Source: Gemmatimonadaceae bacterium (GTDB taxonomy: Bacteria; Gemmatimonadota; Gemmatimonadetes; Gemmatimonadales; Gemmatimonadaceae). Taken from it: a stretch of DNA of 40,173 bases. Under the pieces are notes generated by a model. That model ran no database searches and had not been told where the DNA came from. It saw nothing but the letters and a program-made list of their open reading frames with translations. Where the stretch lies: NCBI GenBank assembly GCA_025928335.1, contig JAICJQ010000012.1:1-40173 (forward strand), in the 5' to 3' direction. The position numbers were made by a program, and so were the translations under genes. Position 1 is the first letter of the stretch, and every line of letters begins with the position of its first letter. This document shows positions 24,361 through 31,132 of the stretch, piece after piece.

Positions 24361-24747
24361 TCAGGCGGATCGCTTGCGCTCCTCCATGATGCCCATCGAG
24401 TTGCCCTCGGAGTCATCGAACGCGGTGAGCCACAGATCGTGGTCCGGCATTTGGGCGATGACATGCGGCGCTTCGATGAATTTCACGCCCTTGGCGGTGA
24501 GCTCGCGGCAGACGCCGTCGATGTCGCTCACGAAGTAGTACAACATCGAGCCGGGATGGTCGTCCTGGGGGCGCTCGGCGGCCGTGAGCATGAGCCGCAC
24601 CCCTCCGCAATCGAAAAACGACAGCCTGGGGCCGGCGTCGAACAGGTGGCGCAGACCGAGCACGTCGCGGTAGAACGCCGAGGCGCGCGCGACATCCTTG
24701 CAGGTGACGGCGATTTGGCCGATGCGGGACTGGCTGAGGTTTGGCAT
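24361..24747 (-). CDS. VOC-family (glyoxalase/bleomycin-resistance-like) protein
   Basis: 128 residues made of one vicinal-oxygen-chelate domain: IGQIAVTCKDVARASAFYRD, VLGLRHLFDAGPRLSFFDCG, GVRLMLTAAE, then a second beta-alpha-beta unit with MLYYFVSDIDGVCRELTAKG, PDHDLWLTAFDDSEGNSMGI. Members are dioxygenases, isomerases or drug-binding proteins; substrate unknown. It is divergent from a MarR regulator with a palindrome between them, the usual arrangement for a drug- or aldehyde-responsive pair. Confidence 0.88.
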   Translation of the reverse strand: MPNLSQSRIGQIAVTCKDVARASAFYRDVLGLRHLFDAGPRLSFFDCGGVRLMLTAAERPQDDHPGSMLYYFVSDIDGVCRELTAKGVKFIEAPHVIAQMPDHDLWLTAFDDSEGNSMGIMEERKRSA

Positions 24748-24751
24748 GGGT

Positions 24752-24779
24752 TTGTTTAGTTAGGTTAGCTAACTATATT
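24752..24779 (+). promoter_or_regulatory. MarR-gene promoter with palindromic operator
   Basis: TTGTTT (24752-24757) and TATATT (24774-24779) are spaced 16 bp, and an inverted repeat TAGTTAG (24757-24763) / CTAACTA (24769-24775) sits in the spacer, with the perfect palindrome TTAGCTAA inside. The -10 ends seven bases before the MarR ATG, so the transcript would be nearly leaderless. Autoregulation by MarR and repression of the divergent VOC gene is inferred. Confidence 0.55.
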
Positions 24780-24786
24780 ATTCATC

Positions 24787-25248
24787 ATGCCCAGAAAATC
24801 CGCAAGCCCCACGCGTACGCCGCCCGATACGACACCGGATCTGGCCGACCGGCTGCATTCGGCTGCCATTCATCTCTTGCGTCGCCTCCGCCGGCAGGAC
24901 GACGCGTCGGGTCTCGCCGCGCCACAGCTCTCGGCGCTCTCCGTCATCGTCTTCGGCGGGCCGATCACGCTCGGCGACCTGGCGCAGGCGGAGCAGGTCA
25001 GGCCACCGACGATCACGCGGCTCGTCGCGGCGCTCGAGGCGGACGGTCTGGTCGAGCGTGTCACGGCGTCCGACGACCGGCGCGTCGTGCACGTGCGGGC
25101 CACCTCGCGCGGCGCCCGGTTGCTTCAGGAAGGCCGCCGCCGACGAGTCGCGTCGCTTGCGACGGCGCTTCGCGCGCTCCCGGCCGCCGAGCGGGCCGCG
25201 ATTGCCCGCGCGCTTCCGGCGATCGAAAAGGTGGTTCGCGGAGAATAG
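24787..25248 (+). CDS. MarR-family transcriptional regulator
   Basis: 153 residues. After a Pro/Thr-rich N-terminus comes LADRLHSAAIHLLRRLRRQD (dimerisation helix), the winged helix-turn-helix LSALSVIVFGGPITLGDLAQ, AEQVRPPTITRLVAALEADG, LVERVTASDDRRVVHVRAT with the DDRR wing, and a C-terminal dimer helix ending AIARALPAIEKVV. It likely represses itself and the divergent VOC gene through the palindrome at 24757-24775. Effector ligand unknown. Confidence 0.92.
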   Translation: MPRKSASPTRTPPDTTPDLADRLHSAAIHLLRRLRRQDDASGLAAPQLSALSVIVFGGPITLGDLAQAEQVRPPTITRLVAALEADGLVERVTASDDRRVVHVRATSRGARLLQEGRRRRVASLATALRALPAAERAAIARALPAIEKVVRGE

Positions 25249-25260
25249 GGCCGGGCGTGC

Positions 25261-25308
25261 TTGCGTCGCGTCCGGCCGTGTCCTATAATTTAGGTGAGGC
25301 TAATTTAT
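25261..25308 (+). promoter_or_regulatory. mntH promoter with overlapping DtxR/MntR-type box
   Basis: TTGCGT (25261-25266) and TATAAT (25284-25289) are 17 bp apart, a good sigma-70 promoter. TTAGGTGAGGCTAATTTAT (25290-25308) follows the -10 directly and matches the DtxR/IdeR consensus half TTAGGTTAGCCTAACCTAA at 14 of 19 positions (TTAG...CTAA arms conserved). A metal-bound repressor here would block initiation. A DtxR-family protein is encoded third in this operon, implying feedback. Confidence 0.68.
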
Positions 25309-25334
25309 TGTTCTTGTTGACCTAATACGGTACC

Positions 25335-26711
25335 GTGGCCAGTCCTAAGATCTTCCGGCATTCCACGCCTGACGCCGAGCAGCCGTCCCAAGAGGGCGGC
25401 TGGCGGCAGACGCGCGTCGCGCCCAGTCTGCAGGAGGTCTATCGAACGGTCCCGGTCGCGAGCGGAAGCTTCTTTCGCAAGCTCCTCGCCTTCGCCGGAC
25501 CCGGGTACCTCGTCGCCGTCGGATATATGGATCCCGGCAACTGGGCGACCGACCTCGCCGGCGGATCGCGCTTCGGATACACGCTGCTCAGCGTGGTGCT
25601 GTTGTCGAACATCATGGCGGTGCTGCTGCAGGGGCTGGCGACCAAGCTCGGCATCGTGACCGGCCGGGATCTCGCGCAAGCGTGCCGCGATCACTTCTCG
25701 AAGCCGGTCGCCGTTCTCCTTTGGCTCCTTTGCGAGATCGCGATCGCCGCGTGCGATCTGGCCGAGGTCATCGGATCGGCGATCGCGCTGAACCTGCTCT
25801 TTCATATCCCGATTGCGGTCGGTGTGCTCATCACCGGTTTCGACGTCCTGCTGCTTCTCGCGCTGCAACATCGCGGCGTGCGCGTGCTCGAGGCGCTCGT
25901 CATCACGCTGATCGCGACCGTTGGCTTGTGCTTCCTGTTCGAGATCATCCTCGCGCGGCCCGACGTGCCCGCCCTGTTGAGGGGCTTCGTGCCGAGCCGG
26001 GGGCTCGTCACCGATGGCGAGATGCTCTACCTCGCGATCGGCATCCTCGGCGCCACGGTGATGCCGCACAACCTGTATTTGCACTCGTCGCTCGTGCAAA
26101 CTCGGCGCTATGAGGAGACCGCCGAAGGCAAGCGCGAAGCCGTCCGCTTCGCGTTCATCGATTCGACGATCGCGCTCAGCTTCGCCTTTTTCATCAATGC
26201 GGCGATTCTGATCATTGCCGCCGCGACGTTCCATACGTCCGGCCACGCCGAGGTCGCCGAGATCCAGGACGCGCACAAGCTGCTCACGCCGCTGCTCGGC
26301 GCGGGCGCGAGCACGGCGTTCGCCCTCGCCCTGCTCGCGTCGGGGCAGAACTCGACGCTCACCGGTACGTTGGCCGGACAGATCGTGATGGAGGGCTTCC
26401 TCAACATCAGGATCCGCCCGTGGCTCCGACGTTTGATCACGCGCGCGATCGCCATTGTGCCGGCGGCCATCGTCGCCATGTTGTACGGCGAGAGCGGGAC
26501 CGCAAAGCTTCTCATCCTGAGCCAGGTGATCTTGAGTTTGCAACTCTCCTTCGCCGTCGTCCCGCTCGTCGCGTTCACGTCGAGTCGCGCCAAGATGGGG
26601 CGGTTCGTCAATCCGCGTTGGTTGCAGGTCGTGGCATGGACGACGGCCATCGTCATCGCCGCGCTCAACGGCTGGCTGTTGCTGCAAACGTTCCGCGGCT
26701 GGCTCGCCTGA
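25335..26711 (+). CDS. mntH: Nramp-family Mn(II)/divalent metal transporter
   Basis: 458 residues from GTG 25335. The family's metal-binding motifs are both present: DPGNWATD in TM1 (DPGN 66-69) and MPHNLYLHS in TM6 (MPHN 243-246). Eleven hydrophobic helices follow the Nramp pattern, with the transport signature region [20 protein letters not shown]. It imports Mn2+ (sometimes Fe2+) with protons across the inner membrane. The N-terminus (1-48) is a hydrophilic extension longer than in E. coli MntH (412 aa). It heads mntH-usp-mntR, with 1-bp and 4-bp overlaps, and is preceded by the metal-repressor box. Confidence 0.95.
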   Translation: MASPKIFRHSTPDAEQPSQEGGWRQTRVAPSLQEVYRTVPVASGSFFRKLLAFAGPGYLVAVGYMDPGNWATDLAGGSRFGYTLLSVVLLSNIMAVLLQGLATKLGIVTGRDLAQACRDHFSKPVAVLLWLLCEIAIAACDLAEVIGSAIALNLLFHIPIAVGVLITGFDVLLLLALQHRGVRVLEALVITLIATVGLCFLFEIILARPDVPALLRGFVPSRGLVTDGEMLYLAIGILGATVMPHNLYLHSSLVQTRRYEETAEGKREAVRFAFIDSTIALSFAFFINAAILIIAAATFHTSGHAEVAEIQDAHKLLTPLLGAGASTAFALALLASGQNSTLTGTLAGQIVMEGFLNIRIRPWLRRLITRAIAIVPAAIVAMLYGESGTAKLLILSQVILSLQLSFAVVPLVAFTSSRAKMGRFVNPRWLQVVAWTTAIVIAALNGWLLLQTFRGWLA

Positions 26712-27169
26712 TGTACAAGCGCATCCTCGTGCCGCTCGAGCATTCCGAGTACGACGTGGCCATCATCCAGCACGTGCGCGAGCTCGCCAAATTGACCGGC
26801 GCGTCGGTGGTGTTGATTCACGTTGCCGACGGCTTCGCCGCGCGGAATGTCCACCAGCTCAACCTTCGCGAGTCGGAAGAGATGCGCGTCGATCGCCAGT
26901 ATCTGGACGAGACCTGCGCATCGCTCACGTCCGCCGGCATCCGCACGGAATCGCTGCTCGCCGCCGGGGATCCCTCGAAGGAGATCACCGATGCCGCGGC
27001 GCGCGAAGGGTGCGATCTGATCGCTATGTCGACGCACGGCCACCGATTCATCAAGGACATGATCTACGGCAGCGTGGCGAACGAGGTGCGACATCTCTCG
27101 CGTGTTCCCGTGCTGCTCGTTCGCGGCGAGCGCCGCCCGACGCCGCGCGAAAACCCTCCCACCGTATGA
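26711..27169 (+). CDS. Universal stress protein (UspA family)
   Basis: 152 residues from ATG 26711, one base overlapping the mntH stop. One USP domain: [33 protein letters not shown], then AAGDPSKEITDAAAREGCDL, IAMSTHGHRFIKDMIYGSVA. The nucleotide-binding loop is G-x2-F...GS, so the second Gly of the usual G-2x-G-9x-G(S/T) motif is replaced and ATP binding is doubtful. Insertion between transporter and regulator in one overlapping operon suggests a link to manganese supply, possibly in oxidative stress. Confidence 0.92.
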   Translation: MYKRILVPLEHSEYDVAIIQHVRELAKLTGASVVLIHVADGFAARNVHQLNLRESEEMRVDRQYLDETCASLTSAGIRTESLLAAGDPSKEITDAAAREGCDLIAMSTHGHRFIKDMIYGSVANEVRHLSRVPVLLVRGERRPTPRENPPTV

Positions 27170-27840
27170 CCTCTCCGAAGTCACAGCCGCTGACCGCGCC
27201 GGTAGAGGATTACCTCAAGGTCATCTTCGAGCTCGAGGGCGGCGCGGGCGCGGCGAGCACGAATGAGATCGCCGCCGAGCTTGGTATCGCACCGGCGTCA
27301 GTCAGCGGCATGGTGCGCCGACTCGCTGAGCAAGGTCTCATCGCCCATCAGCCGTACCGCGGCGTCCGGTTGACGAGTGCCGGGCGTCGCGCCGCACTGC
27401 GGACGATTCGCCGACATCGTGTCATCGAAGCCTATCTCACCACCGCGCTGCGCTATCCGTGGGACCGCGTCCACGAAGAGGCCGAGCGACTCGAGCACGC
27501 TGCGTCTGACGAGCTGATCGATCGAATGGCCGAGGCGATCGGTGAGCCGGCGACTGATCCGCACGGAGCGCCCATCCCTGCCCGCGACGGAACGTTGAGC
27601 GAACGCGAGCTCTCTGTCCTCGACGACGTCGAAGTCGGCGCGCGCGTGAGCATTCAGCGCGTTGGAGACCGCGATGCCGGGCAGCTTCGCTATCTGGCGG
27701 AGATCGGCATCATTCCCGGCCGACGGGTGGAAGTGCTGGCCCGCGAGCCATTTGGTGGGCCAATCTCCCTCCGGGTCGGCAAAGCGGTGCGCTCGATCGG
27801 CCCGGCGCTCGCGAAACAGATCCTCGTCGCGGCGGTGTAA
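27166..27840 (+). CDS. mntR: DtxR-family metalloregulator (MntR/IdeR-like) with FeoA domain
   Basis: 224 residues from ATG 27166, overlapping the preceding stop by ATGA. Residues 8-70 are the winged helix-turn-helix (VEDYLKVIFELEGGAGAAST, AAELGIAPASVSGMVRRLAE, GVRLTSAGRRAA), 71-145 the dimerisation and metal-binding helices (RRHRVIEAYLTTAL, HEEAERLEHAASDELIDRMA, with GEPATDPHGAPIP) and 155-224 a FeoA/SH3-like domain (GARVSIQRVG, LAEIGIIPGRRVEVLAREPF). As third gene after a Mn transporter it is most likely the Mn-sensing repressor of this operon through the box at 25290-25308; metal specificity (Mn or Fe) is inferred from linkage. Confidence 0.93.
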   Translation: MTSPKSQPLTAPVEDYLKVIFELEGGAGAASTNEIAAELGIAPASVSGMVRRLAEQGLIAHQPYRGVRLTSAGRRAALRTIRRHRVIEAYLTTALRYPWDRVHEEAERLEHAASDELIDRMAEAIGEPATDPHGAPIPARDGTLSERELSVLDDVEVGARVSIQRVGDRDAGQLRYLAEIGIIPGRRVEVLAREPFGGPISLRVGKAVRSIGPALAKQILVAAV

Positions 27841-27908
27841 ATCGACGTCGCTCCGCGGAACACTCCTTGCCCCGCCCGACTCCGAACGCGCATCACCTCG
27901 GAGGCAGG

Positions 27909-28292
27909 ATGGCGGTGCAACGCATGCCGGTGGATCCGGACGCGGGAATTCCGGATCTCATCTCTCGGCTCGGTGACGACTCCAAGCGTTTGGTGACGGA
28001 CGAGGTGCAGCTTGCGAAGCTCGAGTTGCGCGAGGGTTTCTCCCGCGCCGGCAAGGGCACGCTCCGGCTCGGGATCGCTTTCGGCGTCGGCGTGGTCGCG
28101 ATGGTGGCGTTCACGCTCCTCGTCGCAACGTTGATCGGGCGGTTGGTGGCGGGCCACATGTGGGTCGGAGCATTGATCACCGGTGCGGTCGAACTGGCTG
28201 TCGCGGTGTGGCTGATCAAACGCGGCCTCTCGGCGTTGAAGGAGCCGTCCTACACGCTCGAACAGACGAGACAGGTCGTTTTGCATCGCTAG
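27909..28292 (+). CDS. Holin-X-like small membrane protein (phage holin superfamily III type)
   Basis: 127 residues from ATG 27909; GGAGG at 27900-27904 supports it over an ATG 14 codons upstream. A hydrophilic N-terminal helix (PDLISRLGDDSKRLVTDEVQ, LAKLELREGFSRAGKG) precedes two membrane helices, LGIAFGVGVVAMVAFTLLVA and VGALITGAVELAVAVWLI, and a short tail. The layout is that of the actinobacterial holin-X / DUF1469-like family, widespread outside phages and of unknown function; the holin name does not imply lysis here. Its stop TAG abuts the palindromic repeat. Confidence 0.82.
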   Translation: MAVQRMPVDPDAGIPDLISRLGDDSKRLVTDEVQLAKLELREGFSRAGKGTLRLGIAFGVGVVAMVAFTLLVATLIGRLVAGHMWVGALITGAVELAVAVWLIKRGLSALKEPSYTLEQTRQVVLHR

Positions 28293-28393
28293 TCATCCTG
28301 AGGGCCGCAGGCCCGAGGGATCTACTGTCCCTAACTTTTGGCCAGTCGACGGACGACAGTAGATCCCTCGCTCGCGGTGCTCGCTCAGGATGA
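28293..28393. repeat. Dispersed-type imperfect palindrome at gene junction
   Basis: Outer arms TCATCCTGAG (28293-28302) and CTCAGGATGA (28384-28393) are perfect inverted copies; inner arms GAGGGATCTACTGTC (28315-28329) and GACAGTAGATCCCTC (28355-28369) are also perfect. Elements with TCATCCTGAG...GGATCT arms occur in many copies in several phyla. It begins right after the holin-X stop codon and its last bases include the ATG of the next gene. Confidence 0.85.
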
Positions 28394-29250
28394 CAGCCGC
28401 ACTCTTTGCGCTCCTTTTCATACAGGCAATCGATTCCACCCCCCCGCGTCCCGCGCCGCGGAGCATTGCGGTCGACGAGCGCCTTGCCGCCGACGCGGGG
28501 CTCGAGCTCGGCGACAGGGTTGTCGTGGCGAGCGCGCCCGGCGGGGCCGGCGATACGGTCATTGTCGCGGCGATCACGCGCGGTCGCGCCGATCCGTCCG
28601 AGGTCGCTCGCGCTGACTACCGCGTTCGTATGCACCTCGACGAGCTGCAGAGGCTCACGGGCTATGGCGATCGCGTCGACAGGTTCGCGGTCGGGACAAC
28701 CTCCGCGAGCGCCACCGATTCGGCGCTACGAGCGATCAACAGCGCCGCGTTCGGCTTTCGCGCGCACCGGTCGCGTGACATCGCCGTCGAGACGTCGCGC
28801 ACCTTCCTCGTCGTGAGCCGGTTCCACCGGGCGATCGGCGTGATCACGATCGTGGCGAGCGCGATCTTCCTGCTCTGCATCATGCTCCTCAAGGTGGACG
28901 AGCGGCGCCGCGACATCGCGGCGCTCCGCCTATTAGGAATCTCCAAACGGTCGATCATTCGATCGGTGATGATCGAGGCGACGCTCGTCGCGGTGCTGGG
29001 CAGCGCGATGGGCGTCGCGCTTGGCTGGCTCGCCTCGTCGATCATCAACTGGCATTACCGCGGCGTCTATCGAACGCCGCTCGCCTTTGCCGTCGTGACG
29101 CCGGGCATCGTGGAGCTTGCGGTGGCACTGTCGCTCGTCCTCGGACTCGGCGCCGGTCTTGCCGCCGGCCGCCGCCTTGTGCGACAGCCACCGCTCGACC
29201 TGCTCACCGGCCGGCACGAATCGCGGCGGACCGCGCGAGCAGCGGCCTGA
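28390..29250 (+). CDS. FtsX/MacB-type ABC permease 1 (AttF/AttG-like)
   Basis: 286 residues from ATG 28390, whose ATGA is the end of the palindromic repeat; an in-frame TAG lies at 28360 and no other start exists before the periplasmic domain. The N-terminus MTAALFALLFIQAIDSTPP is a short hydrophobic segment, not the usual Arg-rich TM1 of MacB permeases (compare permease 2). The periplasmic domain is about residues 20-140 (DERLAADAGLELGDRVVVAS), then the FtsX domain with three helices at about 150-170, 192-213 and 235-260, including LKVDERRRDIAALRLLGISK. With permease 2, the ATPase and the lipocalin-like protein it forms a complete ABC unit. Confidence 0.85.
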   Translation: MTAALFALLFIQAIDSTPPRPAPRSIAVDERLAADAGLELGDRVVVASAPGGAGDTVIVAAITRGRADPSEVARADYRVRMHLDELQRLTGYGDRVDRFAVGTTSASATDSALRAINSAAFGFRAHRSRDIAVETSRTFLVVSRFHRAIGVITIVASAIFLLCIMLLKVDERRRDIAALRLLGISKRSIIRSVMIEATLVAVLGSAMGVALGWLASSIINWHYRGVYRTPLAFAVVTPGIVELAVALSLVLGLGAGLAAGRRLVRQPPLDLLTGRHESRRTARAAA

Positions 29251-30437
29251 TGCTGTTTCGGCTCGTCTGGGCAAGTCTGGTTCGACATCGGGCCCGAACG
29301 CTCCTTGCCGTGCTCGGCGTCGCGGTGTCAGCGGCGATGCTGCTCGACATGGTGATGTTGTCGAGCGGGATGCGCGCCTCGTTCAAGAACCTCTTGCTGT
29401 CGCGCGGCTTTCAAATCCGTCTCTCGCCCAAGGGCACGCTGCCCTTCGACACCGACGCGACGATCGGTGATGCAGCAGAGATCTCCGCGAGGCTGCGCAC
29501 AATCCCCGACGTCATCACCGTCAGCCCGGTGCTCGGCGGACAGGTATACGCGAGCGCCGGAGGACGCACTGCGACGGCGGTCGCCCTCGGCGTCGATCCG
29601 GCGGTTGAGGGCGACTACGAGATCGTCACCGGACGCTCACCGAGCACGGCGAACGAGTTTGTGGCGAGCGACGACTTCTTTCACGCGACGGGTGCAAGGC
29701 TCGGCGACTCGGTTTCGGTCGCCGCGGGCTTCGATCCGCAACTCCGCGCCGTGACCGGGCAGCGCACGCTGACGCTTGTCGGGCGCGCCCATTTCATCTA
29801 CATGCCCGCCGGTCAGAATTCCGTCGCGTTGCCGCTGCCGACGCTCCAGGCGATGCGCGGCGAGTCGGCGCATGACCGGGTGTCGCTGTTCATGGTTCGC
29901 GCCTCATCGAACGACCGCGTCGACAAGGTTCTCGCGGACATCGAGCGCACGGTGCCGCGCGTCACCGCCGTCTCGATCGAGACCGCGATGCAGCAGGTGG
30001 ATGAACGGCTCAGCTACTTTCGGCAGCTCGCCGTCATCCTCGGCGCCGTGAGCCTCGGGGTTGGATTTCTGCTCGTGACGACGCTCGTCACCGTCTCGGT
30101 GAACGAGCGGTTGGGAGAGATCATCGTCATGCGGGCAATCGGGGTCGCGCGCGAACGAGTCGTGCTGCAGGTGCTGCTCGAGAGCAGCGCGATCATGCTC
30201 GTCGGCGCGCTCGCCGGATTGGGTCTCGGACTCGTCACGGCGCGGTATCTCAATTCGATCCTCGCATCGTTCCCCGGGCTTCCGGCGGCGATCGACTTCT
30301 TTCTCTTCGAGCCGCGCGATGCGTGGGTCGCCCTCGGACTACTTGCCGTGGCGGGCGTCCTCGCCGGGATCTATCCGTCGTGGCGAGGCGCGTCGCTTCC
30401 GATCGCCGTCACGTTGCGCGAGGAGGCCGTCGCATGA
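29250..30437 (+). CDS. FtsX/MacB-type ABC permease 2 (AttF/AttG-like)
   Basis: 395 residues; the ATG overlaps the preceding TGA by one base. Full MacB topology: cytoplasmic RLVWASLVRHRARTLLAVLG leads into TM1 (about 17-36), a periplasmic core domain (45-255) with RGFQIRLSPKGTLPFDTDAT, and three C-terminal helices (about 258-282, 304-330, 352-375) with the FtsX motif NERLGEIIVMRAIGVARERV. Such permeases do not always form a channel; many drive extraction of lipids or peptides from the membrane. The 3' end carries GAGGAGG just before the next start, so the ATPase has its own ribosome site within this gene. Confidence 0.92.
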   Translation: MLFRLVWASLVRHRARTLLAVLGVAVSAAMLLDMVMLSSGMRASFKNLLLSRGFQIRLSPKGTLPFDTDATIGDAAEISARLRTIPDVITVSPVLGGQVYASAGGRTATAVALGVDPAVEGDYEIVTGRSPSTANEFVASDDFFHATGARLGDSVSVAAGFDPQLRAVTGQRTLTLVGRAHFIYMPAGQNSVALPLPTLQAMRGESAHDRVSLFMVRASSNDRVDKVLADIERTVPRVTAVSIETAMQQVDERLSYFRQLAVILGAVSLGVGFLLVTTLVTVSVNERLGEIIVMRAIGVARERVVLQVLLESSAIMLVGALAGLGLGLVTARYLNSILASFPGLPAAIDFFLFEPRDAWVALGLLAVAGVLAGIYPSWRGASLPIAVTLREEAVA

Positions 30438-31132
30438 CGCGACTGCTCGTCGCGCGCGACGTGAAGCGTGACTACCACATGGGTGGCGGCGGAGGGCTCG
30501 TCCACGCAGTGCGAGGGGTCTCGCTCGACGTGGATGATGGCGACTATTTGGCGGTCGTGGGCCCCTCCGGCTGCGGAAAGTCGACGCTGCTCAATCTCAT
30601 TGGCGGAATCGACCGTCCGAGCAGCGGGAGCATCGAGATTTCCGGGGAGCGCGTGGACACGATGCGCGACGCCGACGCCACTCGATTTCGGCTGCTGCGC
30701 GTCGGGTTCGTCTTTCAGCGGTTCTACCTGATGCCCGCGCTGACGGCGCTCGAAAATGTCGAGCTGCCGCTCGCCGAAGCGAAGGTCGCGCGAAAGGAGC
30801 GCGTCGCGCGCGCTCGCGAGCTGTTGGCGTACGTTGGGCTCGCCGCGCGACTGGATCACCGGCCGACGCAGTTGTCCGGAGGGGAGCAACAGCGGGTGGC
30901 GATCGCGCGCGCCTTGGCGAATCGGCCGCGACTCCTTCTCGCCGACGAGCCCACCGGAGAGCTCGACGCGCACACCGGTGCCGAGATGATCTCGTTGCTT
31001 GGGCAGGTGAACGGCGACGGCACAACGATCGTCGTCGTGACGCACGACGAAGACCTCGCACGGGCCGCGAAACGCGTCGTCCACATGCGAGACGGCGTCG
31101 TCGTCGACGACCGAAGGCAGGACGGCTCATGA
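30434..31132 (+). CDS. MacB/LolD-type ABC ATPase
   Basis: 232 residues from ATG 30434 (ATGA overlap). Walker A GPSGCGKST (43-51), Q-loop GFVFQRFYLMPALTALENVE, signature LSGGEQQRVAIARAL (147-161), Walker B LLLADEPTGELD (167-178) and H-loop VVVTHD. The GFVFQ-x-x-x-LxP-x-LTA-x-ENVELPL pattern is that of the MacB/LolD/FtsE group that partners FtsX-type permeases. It energises permeases 1 and 2. The last four bases overlap the AttH-like gene. Confidence 0.96.
   Translation: MTRLLVARDVKRDYHMGGGGGLVHAVRGVSLDVDDGDYLAVVGPSGCGKSTLLNLIGGIDRPSSGSIEISGERVDTMRDADATRFRLLRVGFVFQRFYLMPALTALENVELPLAEAKVARKERVARARELLAYVGLAARLDHRPTQLSGGEQQRVAIARALANRPRLLLADEPTGELDAHTGAEMISLLGQVNGDGTTIVVVTHDEDLARAAKRVVHMRDGVVVDDRRQDGS

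Noticed and set aside
25305-26687. 460-residue minus-strand frame opposite mntH
   Set aside because: Charged, low-complexity shadow of a clear Nramp gene.
27909-28292. Prophage signal from a holin-like gene
   Set aside because: No other phage gene is nearby, and this family is common in non-phage chromosomal settings.
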